From an uncultured Lachnospiraceae bacterium (lineage in GTDB: Bacteria > Bacillota > Clostridia > Lachnospirales > Lachnospiraceae): a stretch of DNA of 64,000 bases. This document shows, piece by piece, positions 18,015 through 26,852 of the stretch (its first letter is position 1; every line of letters starts with the position of its first letter). Under the pieces are notes generated by a model. That model did not search any database, was not told the origin of the DNA, and saw only the letters and a list, made by a program, of their open reading frames with translations. The stretch spans positions 1 through 64,000 of the forward strand of contig CAJTVQ010000015.1 of NCBI GenBank assembly GCA_910579935.1. The letters run 5' to 3'. Made by a program: the position numbers and the translations under genes.

Positions 18015-18050
18015 GTAAATTTAATCTGAGTAATTGTTAGTTAAATTTAC
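18015..18050. promoter_or_regulatory. Inverted repeat, possible regulator-binding site
   Basis: GTAAATTTAA (18015-18024) and TTAAATTTAC (18041-18050) are perfect complements 16 nt apart, located 40 bp upstream of the candidate promoter. The position would suit an activator, possibly the divergent AraC protein. No experimental family consensus is matched. Confidence 0.4.
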
Positions 18051-18090
18051 ATATGGATTGCTTGGGATAAAGTAAAGAATTATTTATTAA

Positions 18091-18118
18091 TTGTTCCTCG
18101 AAAGTGTTATTATAATAA
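18091..18118 (+). promoter_or_regulatory. Candidate promoter of the mannooligosaccharide operon
   Basis: TTGTTC (18091-18096), 16-bp spacer, TAATAA (18113-18118) inside TATAATAAAT. It implies a leader of about 320 nt. The -35 is weak, as expected for an activated promoter. Confidence 0.35.
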
Positions 18119-18442
18119 ATTTGATTAGGCTAAAATTTGCTCTGAAATGTATGAGAAAAATAAGTAAATTAAAATTAGATTAAAAGACAGCTTAAAATGA
18201 AAGGAAAAGTGAAAACGCGTGGAGAAGTGGTTGTACAAAATATACAAAAATGAAAAGGTAAAATTGTATAAATGGAAGAAGTGAATAAAAAAGACAAGAA
18301 TTAATGATTAAAAGCAAGAATAAGTGATGATTAAAAAATAAAGTTAAATATAATTAAATTAAAGTTACACAAACGACAGGAAACAATTAAGTGGATGGTC
18401 GAATAAATTACAAATTTTTTAAATTTTAAAGGAGGTTTTATT

Positions 18443-19930
18443 ATGAAACTGAAAAAGGTTTTAGCACTTAGTCTTGCGGCAGTTATGGCCTTTTCCGTAG
18501 TGGGATGCGGCGGCGGTAACGCAGATACGACGACGCCTGGTACAACGGAAACAACGGAAACAACGGAAACAACGGAAACAACGGAAACAACGGACAATTC
18601 CGCAGGAGCTGCGGATACGGATCCGGCAGAGAGCGCTCCGGCAGAGAATACCGCTTCCGCAGGGGAACTTAATTACACAAGCATTGTTCTTGGCGAGAGC
18701 TATACGGACATTACAACAAGCATCAAATGGCTGAGCCACAGAACAGACTTGATCGAAAGCGGCGCCATTGCAAATTATATCGCGGCATTTAATGAGATGT
18801 ATCCGAACATTACCGTTGAGGTGGAAGGTATTACAAATTATGCAGATGATGCACTTCTTCGTCTTTCCGCAGGCGACTGGGGCGACATCATGATGATTCC
18901 TTCTGTAGATAAGAATCTCCTCAGTGAATATTTTGTACCTTACGGCAGTCTTTCTGATATGGATAAAGTTGTAAGATTTGCAAATAACTGGATGTATAAC
19001 GACATCGTATACGGCGTGGCTTCCACAGGTAACGCACAGGGTATTGTATACAACAAAGCGGTATTTGAAGCGGCAGGGGTAACATCTATTCCTAAGACTC
19101 CCGATGAGTTCATCGCAGCTTTACAGGCAATTAAGGACAATACAGATGCAATCCCGCTGTACACCAACTATGCGGCAGGATGGACCATGGGCGCATGGGA
19201 TGCTTACATCGGCGGTTCTGCTACAGGTTCCGCGAAGTTCATGAATCAGGAACTCCTTCACTCGAAAGATCCTTTCAAGGATTATGGTGACGGAACACAT
19301 GCATATGCAGTATACAAGATTCTCTATGATGCAGTTGCGAATGGTTTGACAGAAGACGACTATATGACAACTGACTGGGAAGGCTGCAAAGGACAGATCA
19401 ACAACGGTCAGATCGGATGCATGGTATTAGGCTCATGGGCATTCTCCCAGATGGTAGAGGCAGGCGACCACGGTGACGATATCGGATATATGTCCTTCCC
19501 GATTACCGTAGGCGGCAAACAGTATGCATCTGCAGGCCCTGACTACAACTATGGTATTAATGTAAATGCTTCCGATGATAACAAGGCGGCAGCTATGGTA
19601 TTTGTAAAATGGATGACGGAGAAATCCGGATTCAGCTTTAACGAAGGCGGTGTTCCGATTGATGTGAACGGAGAATATCCTGAACTGTACTCCGCATTCG
19701 AAGGCATTGATTTCGTAGCTGACGAACCGGCTCTGGCAGGAGAAGAAGATTTCCTGAATGAGCTGAATGCAGAATCTGAAATCAACATAAACGCAGGCGG
19801 TGACAGCAAGATTCAGCAGATCGTTGAACATGCATCCAACGGCGACATGACATTTGATGAGATTATGGCTGACTGGAATGAGAGATGGTCTGACGCACAG
19901 GAAGTAATAGGCGTGGAAGTAAACCAGTAA
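18443..19930 (+). CDS. Sugar ABC transporter substrate-binding lipoprotein
   Basis: 495-aa family 1 extracellular solute-binding protein. Lipoprotein signal KKVLALSLAAVMAFSVVGC, with Cys22 as lipidated residue, followed by a Thr/Glu/Ala-rich linker (to about residue 75) and the two-lobed binding fold. Strong ribosome site AAAGGAGG. First gene of the operon with two permeases and the mannan enzymes, so mannooligosaccharides are the likely ligand (inference). The linker contains five exact 9-bp repeats. An intercistronic hairpin follows, typical where the binding protein is made in excess over the permeases. Confidence 0.95.
   Translation: MKLKKVLALSLAAVMAFSVVGCGGGNADTTTPGTTETTETTETTETTETTDNSAGAADTDPAESAPAENTASAGELNYTSIVLGESYTDITTSIKWLSHRTDLIESGAIANYIAAFNEMYPNITVEVEGITNYADDALLRLSAGDWGDIMMIPSVDKNLLSEYFVPYGSLSDMDKVVRFANNWMYNDIVYGVASTGNAQGIVYNKAVFEAAGVTSIPKTPDEFIAALQAIKDNTDAIPLYTNYAAGWTMGAWDAYIGGSATGSAKFMNQELLHSKDPFKDYGDGTHAYAVYKILYDAVANGLTEDDYMTTDWEGCKGQINNGQIGCMVLGSWAFSQMVEAGDHGDDIGYMSFPITVGGKQYASAGPDYNYGINVNASDDNKAAAMVFVKWMTEKSGFSFNEGGVPIDVNGEYPELYSAFEGIDFVADEPALAGEEDFLNELNAESEININAGGDSKIQQIVEHASNGDMTFDEIMADWNERWSDAQEVIGVEVNQ
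18542..18595 (+). repeat. 9-bp tandem repeat coding Thr-Thr-Glu in the lipoprotein linker
   Basis: ACAACGGAA occurs five times exactly (18542-18586) plus a sixth copy ending in C (Thr-Thr-Asp). The unit is a multiple of three, so copy-number slippage would change linker length without breaking the frame. Confidence 0.9.
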
Positions 19931-19962
19931 GATAAATAATGGAATAATAAATAGAATTACAT

Positions 19963-19990
19963 AGAGCCAAGGGGTGTCCTCCTTGGCTCT
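19963..19990 (+). other. Intercistronic hairpin after the binding-protein gene
   Basis: AGAGCCAAGG / CCTTGGCTCT with an 8-nt loop and no T-tract. Such structures stabilise the upstream message or partly reduce read-through between lipoprotein and permease genes. Confidence 0.65.
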
Positions 19991-20050
19991 GCCATTCAAA
20001 AAGGGGGCTTCGCGGGAATGCGGAGAACTGATGAAAAAGGAGGAAAGGGT

Positions 20051-21061
20051 ATGGCGGCAACTGCAAACCAAGCAACGAAACAAAAAGAACCGTTTAATCT
20101 GGTAAAGTGGGCAAAAAGCAGAAAAGGACAGAGGACGATTATCATTGTAGCATTCATGTTTATTCCGCTGCTGCTGCTTTTTACATTTACTTATCTGCCT
20201 TTTGGCGAAATGTTCCGGTTTAGTTTTTACAGGATGAAATATATCGGACCAAAGAAATTTGTGGGGTGGGATAATTACATACAGGTATTTCAAAGGGATG
20301 ACTGCTTCGGCGCTTTAAAACTCAGTCTCTACTATATAGGAGGCGCCCTGCTGCAGCTGGTACTCGCCTTGTATCTTGCAACCATACTCAGCTTTAAGGT
20401 AAAGGGCGGCAATATTTTCAAGGGCTTCATGTTCTTCCCTTACCTGATCAGCGGTATTGCGATCGGTTTCATTTTTAAGTTTTTCTATACGAGGGGATTT
20501 GTATTTGATACAGTACTGCAGTGGTGCGGTTTTGAACTGGAAAATCTTCCGTACTGGCTGAGAGACCAGCGGATCAATAATATATCTTTGGTGGCAACCA
20601 GTGTATGGCGGTATTTCGGACAGAATATGGTATTGTTTATCGGTGCGATCATGTCCGTAGATGCAGATTTGTATGAAGCGGCGGATTTAGACGGTGCGAA
20701 TAAATTCCATCAGTTTATCTACATTATCCTGCCGAGTATTAAAACGATCGTTACCCTTAACGTAATTCTTTCCATTACAGGTTCGCTCAGCGCCTTCGAA
20801 CCGCCTTACGTTATTACAAACGGCGGGGCCGGAACAGGAACTTATTTCGTAATCATGAATGAAATCGCTCATGTAAGCCAGAAAGTAGGTCTTGCATCGG
20901 CAATGGCGATCGTTCTGCTGATGATCATCTTCGCGGCAACTATTTTGCAGAAACTGTTCTTTAAGTATGTATTTAAAGATGCCGAGGATGAAAATAAGAG
21001 CGCAAGCATCAGGCGTGAGAAACAATTGGCAAAATACAGAGCAAGAAAGGGGTTGAAGTAA
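20051..21061 (+). CDS. Sugar ABC transporter permease (MalF/UgpA type)
   Basis: 336 aa from the ATG at 20051, behind an AAGGAGG ribosome site; the open frame extends upstream to 20018 without support. Six membrane segments with the cytoplasmic EAA loop (EAADLDGANKFHQFIYIILP, about residue 222) that docks the ATPase. Pairs with the next gene. No ATPase gene is present nearby; such importers commonly use a shared MsmK-type ATPase encoded elsewhere. Confidence 0.94.
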   Translation: MAATANQATKQKEPFNLVKWAKSRKGQRTIIIVAFMFIPLLLLFTFTYLPFGEMFRFSFYRMKYIGPKKFVGWDNYIQVFQRDDCFGALKLSLYYIGGALLQLVLALYLATILSFKVKGGNIFKGFMFFPYLISGIAIGFIFKFFYTRGFVFDTVLQWCGFELENLPYWLRDQRINNISLVATSVWRYFGQNMVLFIGAIMSVDADLYEAADLDGANKFHQFIYIILPSIKTIVTLNVILSITGSLSAFEPPYVITNGGAGTGTYFVIMNEIAHVSQKVGLASAMAIVLLMIIFAATILQKLFFKYVFKDAEDENKSASIRREKQLAKYRARKGLK

Positions 21062-21062
21062 T

Positions 21063-21911
21063 ATGACAGCATTTGGTAAAATAAAGCATGGGTTATTAGT
21101 ATTTATAAAATATTTTTCGCTGGTATTCTTTTCATTTGTCGCTATTTTGCCGGTGGTATCCTGTGTGATCACGGCGTTTAAGACAGCAGAGGAATATCAG
21201 AGTACCAATGTTATGACATTGCCGGAGAGCTGGCTGAACTTTTCCAACTTTGCGGAGGCATTCCAGAGGGCAAATATGGGACGCGGATTTTTGAATTCAG
21301 GTATTGTGCTTGTCTGTGTACTGGCAGGCTCCATTCTGATCGGAACGCAGCTTGCATATATACTGAACCGTTTCAAATTTCCCGGCAACGGGCTGATCCG
21401 TAACCTGTTCCTCTTTGCGACACTGCTTCCAGGCGTTGCAATGCAGGTATCGGTTTACTCGATCATGAATGCATTGGGATTTATCAACCACTTGTACGGA
21501 TACATTATATTGATGATGGGAACGGATGTCATATCGATTTACATCTTCATCCAGTTCTTTGAGAACATTCCGGTCTCTTTGGATGAATCCGCGATCGTGG
21601 ACGGCGCATCTTACTTCACGATTTACGGAAGGATACTTCTTCCGCTGCTGAAACCGGCAATCGTAACGTCCATGATTCTTAAGGGTGTGGGAACTTATAA
21701 CGAATACTATATGGCGCAGTTATATCTGCAGGATAAGACGAAGCTGGGAACCGTGGCGACTTCCCTGTTTACCTTTACGGGGCCGTTGGGAAGCCAGTAC
21801 AACCTGATCTGTGCGGGAGTTATCATTTCACTTCTGCCGGCCCTGCTCATCTTCATCCTCTGCCAGAATCAGATTTACAGCGGTCTTGCAGCAGGCGCCG
21901 TAAAAGGATAG
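21063..21911 (+). CDS. Sugar ABC transporter permease (MalG/UgpE type)
   Basis: 282 aa, starting 1 nt after the partner permease stop. Six membrane segments and an EAA loop (DESAIVDGASYFTIYGRILL, about residue 178). With the MalF-type subunit it forms the channel for the lipoprotein-delivered oligosaccharide. Confidence 0.94.
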   Translation: MTAFGKIKHGLLVFIKYFSLVFFSFVAILPVVSCVITAFKTAEEYQSTNVMTLPESWLNFSNFAEAFQRANMGRGFLNSGIVLVCVLAGSILIGTQLAYILNRFKFPGNGLIRNLFLFATLLPGVAMQVSVYSIMNALGFINHLYGYIILMMGTDVISIYIFIQFFENIPVSLDESAIVDGASYFTIYGRILLPLLKPAIVTSMILKGVGTYNEYYMAQLYLQDKTKLGTVATSLFTFTGPLGSQYNLICAGVIISLLPALLIFILCQNQIYSGLAAGAVKG

Positions 21912-21946
21912 CCTGACCGGGGGATATTGAGTATGAATTTAAAACA

Positions 21947-21971
21947 GCATCAGCCCGGACAGGGCTGATGC
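21947..21971 (+). other. Intercistronic hairpin before the epimerase gene
   Basis: Perfect 10-bp stem GCATCAGCCC / GGGCTGATGC with loop GGACA and no T-tract, ending 16 nt before the ribosome site of the epimerase. It may act as an RNA-processing or stability element separating transporter and enzyme segments. Confidence 0.65.
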
Positions 21972-22003
21972 AGAACCGGAATAAAGTTAAGGAAGGGAAT
22001 GTT

Positions 22004-23188
22004 ATGTTAGCAGGAGAAATGAAAGAACATCTGAGAAATGTTATCATACCTTTTTGGGAAGGGCTGAAAGACAATGATAATGATGGTTATTACGGCTGGG
22101 TCGGATACGATCTGAAGGTGGATAAGAAAGCGGTGAAGGGCTGTATTTTAAACAGCAGGATCGTATGGTTTTTTTCCAATGCATATAAGATACTGAAAGA
22201 TGAAAAGCTGTTGGAAGATGCCAGACATGGATTTGAGTTCATGAAAAGATACTGCATGGATAAAAAATACGGCGGAATCTTCTGGTCCATCCGTTATGAC
22301 GGGGAGCCGGAGGAGACCATCAAGCATACGTACAATCAGGCATTTGCCATTTATGCCCTTTCTTCCTATTATGATGCCAGCGGGGATAAGGAAGCGCTGG
22401 ATATGGCGTTTGAACTGTTCCGCATCATAGAGGAGAAGTGCACGGATGAGACAGGGTATCTGGAATGCTTCAGCCGCGCCTTTGAGGAAATCGAAAATGA
22501 CAAGCTTTCGGAAAACGGCGTGATTGCGGATAAGACGATGAACACTCTCCTGCATGTACTGGAAGCCTATACGGAACTGTACCGTGTGAGCGGGGATGCG
22601 GCAGTGAAAGATAAACTGAAATGGATACTGGATACCTTTGCCGACAAGGTATACAATCCGCCGCTGCACAGACAGGAAGTGTTCTTTGATGCAGAAATGA
22701 ATACGATCCTTGACCTGCATTCCTATGGCCATGATATTGAGACCGCATGGCTGGTGGACAGGGCGCTGGCAGTTTTGGACGACGATGATTACACGAAGAA
22801 ACTGCGTCCGGTCACGAAAGACCTGACGGCACAGATTTACCAAACGGCTTTTGACGGTCATTCCCTTGCCAATGAGTGTGAAAAAGGGGTAGTGGATGAA
22901 ACCCGTGTCTGGTGGGTGCAGGCGGAAACGGTGGTGGGATTCCTGAACGGTTACGAACAGGATTCTTCAAAGAAAGAGTATCTGGATGCGGCAAAAAATG
23001 TGTGGGAGTTTATAAAAGAATATGTAGTTGATAAACGGAGCGGGAGTGAGTGGTACTGGAAAGTGGATAAAGAAGGGAAGCCCATCGGGGAAGAACCGAT
23101 CGTGGAACCCTGGAAATGCCCGTACCACAATGGAAGAATGTGCTTTGAGGTGATAAGGAGGAGTGAGAATGTCCCGGAATTTGCATAA
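22004..23188 (+). CDS. Mannobiose/cellobiose 2-epimerase (AGE family)
   Basis: 394 aa from the ATG at 22004 (ribosome site TAAGGAAGGG). (alpha/alpha)6-barrel epimerase of the N-acylglucosamine 2-epimerase family. Conserved segments include SYGHDIETAWL (about residue 245) and the C-terminal KCPYHNGRMC, which carry the two histidines used for proton transfer at C2. With the GH130 genes directly downstream, the likely reaction is beta-1,4-mannobiose to mannosyl-glucose, making the substrate of the next enzyme. The length fits cellobiose/mannobiose epimerases rather than GlcNAc epimerases. Confidence 0.9.
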   Translation: MLAGEMKEHLRNVIIPFWEGLKDNDNDGYYGWVGYDLKVDKKAVKGCILNSRIVWFFSNAYKILKDEKLLEDARHGFEFMKRYCMDKKYGGIFWSIRYDGEPEETIKHTYNQAFAIYALSSYYDASGDKEALDMAFELFRIIEEKCTDETGYLECFSRAFEEIENDKLSENGVIADKTMNTLLHVLEAYTELYRVSGDAAVKDKLKWILDTFADKVYNPPLHRQEVFFDAEMNTILDLHSYGHDIETAWLVDRALAVLDDDDYTKKLRPVTKDLTAQIYQTAFDGHSLANECEKGVVDETRVWWVQAETVVGFLNGYEQDSSKKEYLDAAKNVWEFIKEYVVDKRSGSEWYWKVDKEGKPIGEEPIVEPWKCPYHNGRMCFEVIRRSENVPEFA

Positions 23189-24350
23189 GAAATATTATGA
23201 GGAACTTGAGAAGTACGAAGCGTTGGTGAACCGTAAAAATGAAGTGGATGAAAGTTTTTATAACGGTATTTATGACAGGTATAAATATCCTGTGCTGACA
23301 AGGGAGCATATTCCGTTAACATGGCAGTATGATCTGAATCCGGAGACCAATCCCCATTTCATGAAGCGTCTGGGTATCAATGCAGTCATGAATTCGGGCG
23401 CCATTGAATTAAACGGAAAATATTATCTGGTTGCCCGCATCGAGGGGGATGACAGAAAGTCTTTCTTCGGAGTGGCGGAGAGTGATAACGGGATTGACGG
23501 TTTCCGCTTCTGGGATTATCCGATTCTTCTTCCGGATACCTGTCCGGAGGAAACCAATGTATATGACATGCGGCTGACAAAGCACGAAGACGGTTATATA
23601 TACGGTGTGTTCTGCTCCGAGAGCAAGGATACTTCGGTAAATGATCTGTCTGCAGCGGTGGCAGCGGCAGGAATTGTCCGGACAAAGGATTTAAAGAACT
23701 GGGAGAGGCTGGACAATCTGACAACCCTGAATTCGCCCCAGCAGAGGAATGTAGTGCTTCATCCGGAGTTTGTGGACGGGAAATATGCGTTTTATACAAG
23801 ACCCATGGATGATTTCATTGAAACGGGTTCGGGCGGCGGTATCGGCTTCGGGCTTTGTGAAGATATCACACATGCGGTAGTGGACGAAGAGAAGATGACC
23901 AGCTTAAGGAAATACCACACGATCACGGAAGCCAAGAACGGAGCCGGAGCGGTACCGATCAAAACGGAAAAGGGATGGATCCATATTGCCCACGGCGTGC
24001 GCAATACGGCAGCGGGACTCCGGTATGTGATCTATGCGTTTGCCACGGATCTGAAGGATCCCACGAAAGTGATCGCGGAGCCTTCCGGGCTGCTGATCGG
24101 CCCCAGAGGCTGGGAGCGTGTAGGCGATGTGTCCAATGTGGTATTTACCAATGGAGCGATTGCAAAGGATAACAGGGAAGTGCTGATTTATTATGCATCC
24201 AGCGACACGAGGATGCATGTGGCGGTAACGACGGTGGAGAAGCTGACGGATTATGTATTTAATACGCCCAAAGATCCGCTGCGTTCCGTGGAATGTGTGG
24301 TACAGAGATGTGACCTGATCCGTAAGAATTTGGAATTACTGGCAGAATAG
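23169..24350 (+). CDS. 4-O-beta-D-mannosyl-D-glucose phosphorylase, GH130_1
   Basis: 393 aa from the ATG at 23169 (ribosome site AAGGAGG, overlapping the epimerase end by 20 bp). Five-bladed propeller of GH130. The conserved YDxR segment NVYDMRLTKHEDG holds the catalytic acid, Asp133. The N-terminal helical extension (residues 1-60) and overall sequence fit subfamily 1, which phosphorolyses Man-beta-1,4-Glc to mannose 1-phosphate and glucose. It directly consumes the epimerase product; the overlap points to tight co-expression. Confidence 0.92.
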   Translation: MSRNLHKKYYEELEKYEALVNRKNEVDESFYNGIYDRYKYPVLTREHIPLTWQYDLNPETNPHFMKRLGINAVMNSGAIELNGKYYLVARIEGDDRKSFFGVAESDNGIDGFRFWDYPILLPDTCPEETNVYDMRLTKHEDGYIYGVFCSESKDTSVNDLSAAVAAAGIVRTKDLKNWERLDNLTTLNSPQQRNVVLHPEFVDGKYAFYTRPMDDFIETGSGGGIGFGLCEDITHAVVDEEKMTSLRKYHTITEAKNGAGAVPIKTEKGWIHIAHGVRNTAAGLRYVIYAFATDLKDPTKVIAEPSGLLIGPRGWERVGDVSNVVFTNGAIAKDNREVLIYYASSDTRMHVAVTTVEKLTDYVFNTPKDPLRSVECVVQRCDLIRKNLELLAE

Positions 24351-24419
24351 CTGTCGGATAAGAAGAGGGAAAAGGAAAATTAAATAAAGGAAAACAAAGA
24401 AAAAGAAAGGGTTACGAAG

Positions 24420-25442
24420 ATGGGTAATGTAAAAATGATTAGCGCTCCGGTAAAAAATGTACCTTGGCAGGAAAGGCCGGAGGGATTGAAAGATGCTCCG
24501 ATATGGAGATACAGCGAGAATCCGATCATCGGGAGAAATCCGGTGAAGGGTGTGGCAAGAATATTTAACAGTGCGGTTATGCCTTACGGGGATGAATTCA
24601 TCGGCGTATTCCGCGGCGAGCAGGTGAACGGGATTCCTTATATTTATATGGGAAGAAGCAAGGATGCGATTCACTGGGACTTTGACGAGGAGAAGATTCC
24701 TTTTGTGGATGAGGAAGGGAAGCCATTTATGCCGGTATATGCGTACGACCCCCGCCTGGTGAAGGTGGAGGATACGTATTATATCATCTGGTGCCAGGAT
24801 TTTTACGGTGCGGCAATCGGAATAGCCAAGACCACCGATTTCAAGACTTTTGTCAGACTGGAGAATCCGTTCCTGCCTTTTAACAGGAATGCAGTGCTGT
24901 TCCCCAGAAAGATCAACGGCAATTTCATGATGCTCAGCCGTCCCAGCGACAGCGGGCACACACCGTTCGGTGATGTGTTCGTAAGCGAAAGCCCGGATTT
25001 GGTATACTGGGGTAAACACAGACATGTGATGGGCAAAGGAAATGAGTGGTGGGAGTCGCTGAAAATCGGCGGGGGTGCAGCTCCTATTGAGACGACGGAA
25101 GGCTGGCTGCTGTTCTATCACGGCGTAAGCGGAACCTGCAACGGATATGTATATTCCATCGGCGGCGCGATTCTGGATATTGACAATCCGTCTATCGTGA
25201 AATACAGATGTGAGAATTTCCTTCTGACGCCGGAAGAGTGGTATGAGGAGAGAGGGTTTGTTCCGAACGTATGCTTCCCGTGTGCGACCATCCATGATTC
25301 CGAGAGCGGAAAGATCGCGATTTATTACGGCGCGGCAGACAGCTATGTGGGACTGGCTTTCACACAGCTGGAGGATATTGTGGGTTATATTAAGGAGCAC
25401 AGCGTGGTGACGGCTTCGGATACGGAGATCGGGAGAAGGTAG
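24420..25442 (+). CDS. Beta-1,4-mannooligosaccharide phosphorylase, GH130_2
   Basis: 340 aa. A second GH130 with catalytic Asp110 in YAYDPRLVKVEDTYY and the propeller motifs FNSAVMPYGDEF and WESLKIGGGAAPIET. Shorter than its neighbour, lacking the N-terminal helices, as in subfamily 2, which removes mannose 1-phosphate from the non-reducing end of mannooligosaccharides. The two phosphorylases together degrade imported chains while conserving phosphate-bond energy. A very long palindrome follows. Confidence 0.9.
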   Translation: MGNVKMISAPVKNVPWQERPEGLKDAPIWRYSENPIIGRNPVKGVARIFNSAVMPYGDEFIGVFRGEQVNGIPYIYMGRSKDAIHWDFDEEKIPFVDEEGKPFMPVYAYDPRLVKVEDTYYIIWCQDFYGAAIGIAKTTDFKTFVRLENPFLPFNRNAVLFPRKINGNFMMLSRPSDSGHTPFGDVFVSESPDLVYWGKHRHVMGKGNEWWESLKIGGGAAPIETTEGWLLFYHGVSGTCNGYVYSIGGAILDIDNPSIVKYRCENFLLTPEEWYEERGFVPNVCFPCATIHDSESGKIAIYYGAADSYVGLAFTQLEDIVGYIKEHSVVTASDTEIGRR

Positions 25443-25473
25443 AGCTTATAAACGGCGGTGGGGGGGGTGGTTG

Positions 25474-25586
25474 GCGGGAGCTGCCTTCAGATTGGACGGA
25501 GCAGAAAGCCGCCTGTCTGCCAGCGGAGAGATCCGGCCGGCGGACAGGCGGCTTTCTGCTCCGTCCAATCCGGAGGCAGCTCCCGC
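25474..25586. repeat. Giant intergenic palindrome (48-bp arms)
   Basis: Arms 25474-25521 and 25539-25586 are complementary except for three transition differences; the centre is 17 nt. It is GC-rich and lies between the GH130_2 and esterase genes, with no T-tract. As RNA it would fold into one of the most stable structures in the window. Confidence 0.85.
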
Positions 25587-25703
25587 GGCCGGCGTTGTCT
25601 CAGGGCGGGGGATGAGGTGGCTTGTGTGGTGGTGTGAGGAATGAGGAATTTGATGGAAGTGGATGGTGGAATGAATAGATCAGAGAGAGGCAGGGGTGGT
25701 TGT

Positions 25704-26843
25704 ATGCAGGATATTTTTTGGGAGAAGTATGGGATCGATCATAGGGACGGGATTGTGAACAGGGGGGAACTTGGACGGCTGCGAAGGTGTATGGAGCGGG
25801 CGGCTGAGGGGGAGAGGCTGACGATCGGGTTTATCGGCGGGTCGATTACACAGGGGTCTTTGGCTTCTGCGCCGGAGAAGTGCTATGCTTACCGGGTGTT
25901 TGAATGGTGGGGGGAGACATTTCCGGATGCGTCGTTTACTTATGTGAATGCGGGCGTGGGAGGGACGACTTCTCAGTTCGGGGTGGCCCGTGTGCAGGAG
26001 GATTTGCTTCAGTATGAGCCGGATTTTGTCATTGTGGAATTTAGTGTGAATGATGAGGACGAGGAGCATTTTGCGGAGACTTATGAGGGGCTGGTGCGGA
26101 GGATTTACGGGAGTGATTCTGCACCGGCGGTGGTGCTGGTGCATAATGTGAGGTATGATACCGGAATCAATGCGGAAAACCAGCATCGGAAAATCGGTAA
26201 GGCGTATAAACTGCCGAGTGTGAGTATGAAGCCGGCGATATATGCGAAGGTAGGGGAAGGGAAGATAGCGGCAAGGGATATTACGCCGGACGATCTGCAT
26301 CCCAATGATGAGGGACATGCGCTGGTGGCGGGAGTAATCCGGGGGTTCCTTGGGGATGTATATGCGGAATGTGCCGGAAAACGGGATTTGCAGGAGCAAG
26401 GGACGGGAAGCGGAGGGCTGCCGGAGGCGGTGACGCCCAATGCCTATGAGCAGTCGGTCCGTTATCAGAATGACAACTGTGATGCGGAGTGTTTTGGATT
26501 TGAAAAAGATGCGGAAAATGGAAATGGAAATTTTCGAAAAGGTTGGACGGCGGACAAGATAAATGATAGAATAGTATTTAACATTAAGGGAACGGAACTT
26601 GCCGTTCAATATCGGAAATCTATTCACAAACCTGCGCCGGTCGTCCGTGTTACCGTAGACGGTGACGAAGAAAATGCCCATATTCTGGACGGTAATTTCG
26701 ATGAGGACTGGGGCGACTGTTTATACATCGATACGATTGCGGAACGTCTGGAAAACAAATTGCATACGATAGAGATCACTGTCGTGGAGAGTAAGGAGGC
26801 CGTGGTTCCGTTTTATCTGGTATCGGTGATAGGTTCACAGTAG
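25704..26843 (+). CDS. SGNH-hydrolase acetylesterase, CE17-like, with C-terminal carbohydrate-binding domain
   Basis: 379 aa from the ATG at 25704; the open frame begins at 25641 but the first 21 residues are unsupported. No signal peptide, so cytoplasmic. SGNH blocks seen: GGSITQGS (nucleophile Ser), NAGVGGTTSQFG (Gly), VEFSVNDED (Asn) and DDLHPNDEG (Asp/His). The C-terminal third, from about residue 240, looks like a beta-sandwich binding module. The architecture and context match the CE17 acetylesterase of Roseburia mannan loci, which removes acetyl groups from mannosyl residues before phosphorolysis. The assignment is by family resemblance, not by search. Confidence 0.8.
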   Translation: MQDIFWEKYGIDHRDGIVNRGELGRLRRCMERAAEGERLTIGFIGGSITQGSLASAPEKCYAYRVFEWWGETFPDASFTYVNAGVGGTTSQFGVARVQEDLLQYEPDFVIVEFSVNDEDEEHFAETYEGLVRRIYGSDSAPAVVLVHNVRYDTGINAENQHRKIGKAYKLPSVSMKPAIYAKVGEGKIAARDITPDDLHPNDEGHALVAGVIRGFLGDVYAECAGKRDLQEQGTGSGGLPEAVTPNAYEQSVRYQNDNCDAECFGFEKDAENGNGNFRKGWTADKINDRIVFNIKGTELAVQYRKSIHKPAPVVRVTVDGDEENAHILDGNFDEDWGDCLYIDTIAERLENKLHTIEITVVESKEAVVPFYLVSVIGSQ

Positions 26844-26852
26844 GAGGAAAAT

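Larger units (their letters stand above)
17739..18442. other. 704-bp AT-rich regulatory gap between AraC and the ABC operon
   Basis: No credible gene; the short open frames lack ribosome sites and coding character. It holds a 10-bp inverted repeat (18015-18050), a candidate promoter (18091-18118), a TGAAAACG half-site resembling the left arm of a cre box at 18210-18217 (right arm poor), and a strikingly purine-rich leader (about 18120-18430) before the lipoprotein ribosome site. Confidence 0.6.

Noticed and set aside
18210..18223. Possible catabolite-response (cre) site before the ABC operon.
   Set aside because: The left half TGAAAACG fits but the right half does not; noted only within the gap description.
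18542..18595. Direct repeats considered as a possible CRISPR array.
   Set aside because: The units are 9 bp, contiguous and in frame in a coding sequence; there are no spacers and no cas genes in the window.
18331..18597. Antisense open frame with a striking Val-Ser-Val repeat.
   Set aside because: It is only the complement of the Thr-Thr-Glu tandem repeat in the lipoprotein gene.
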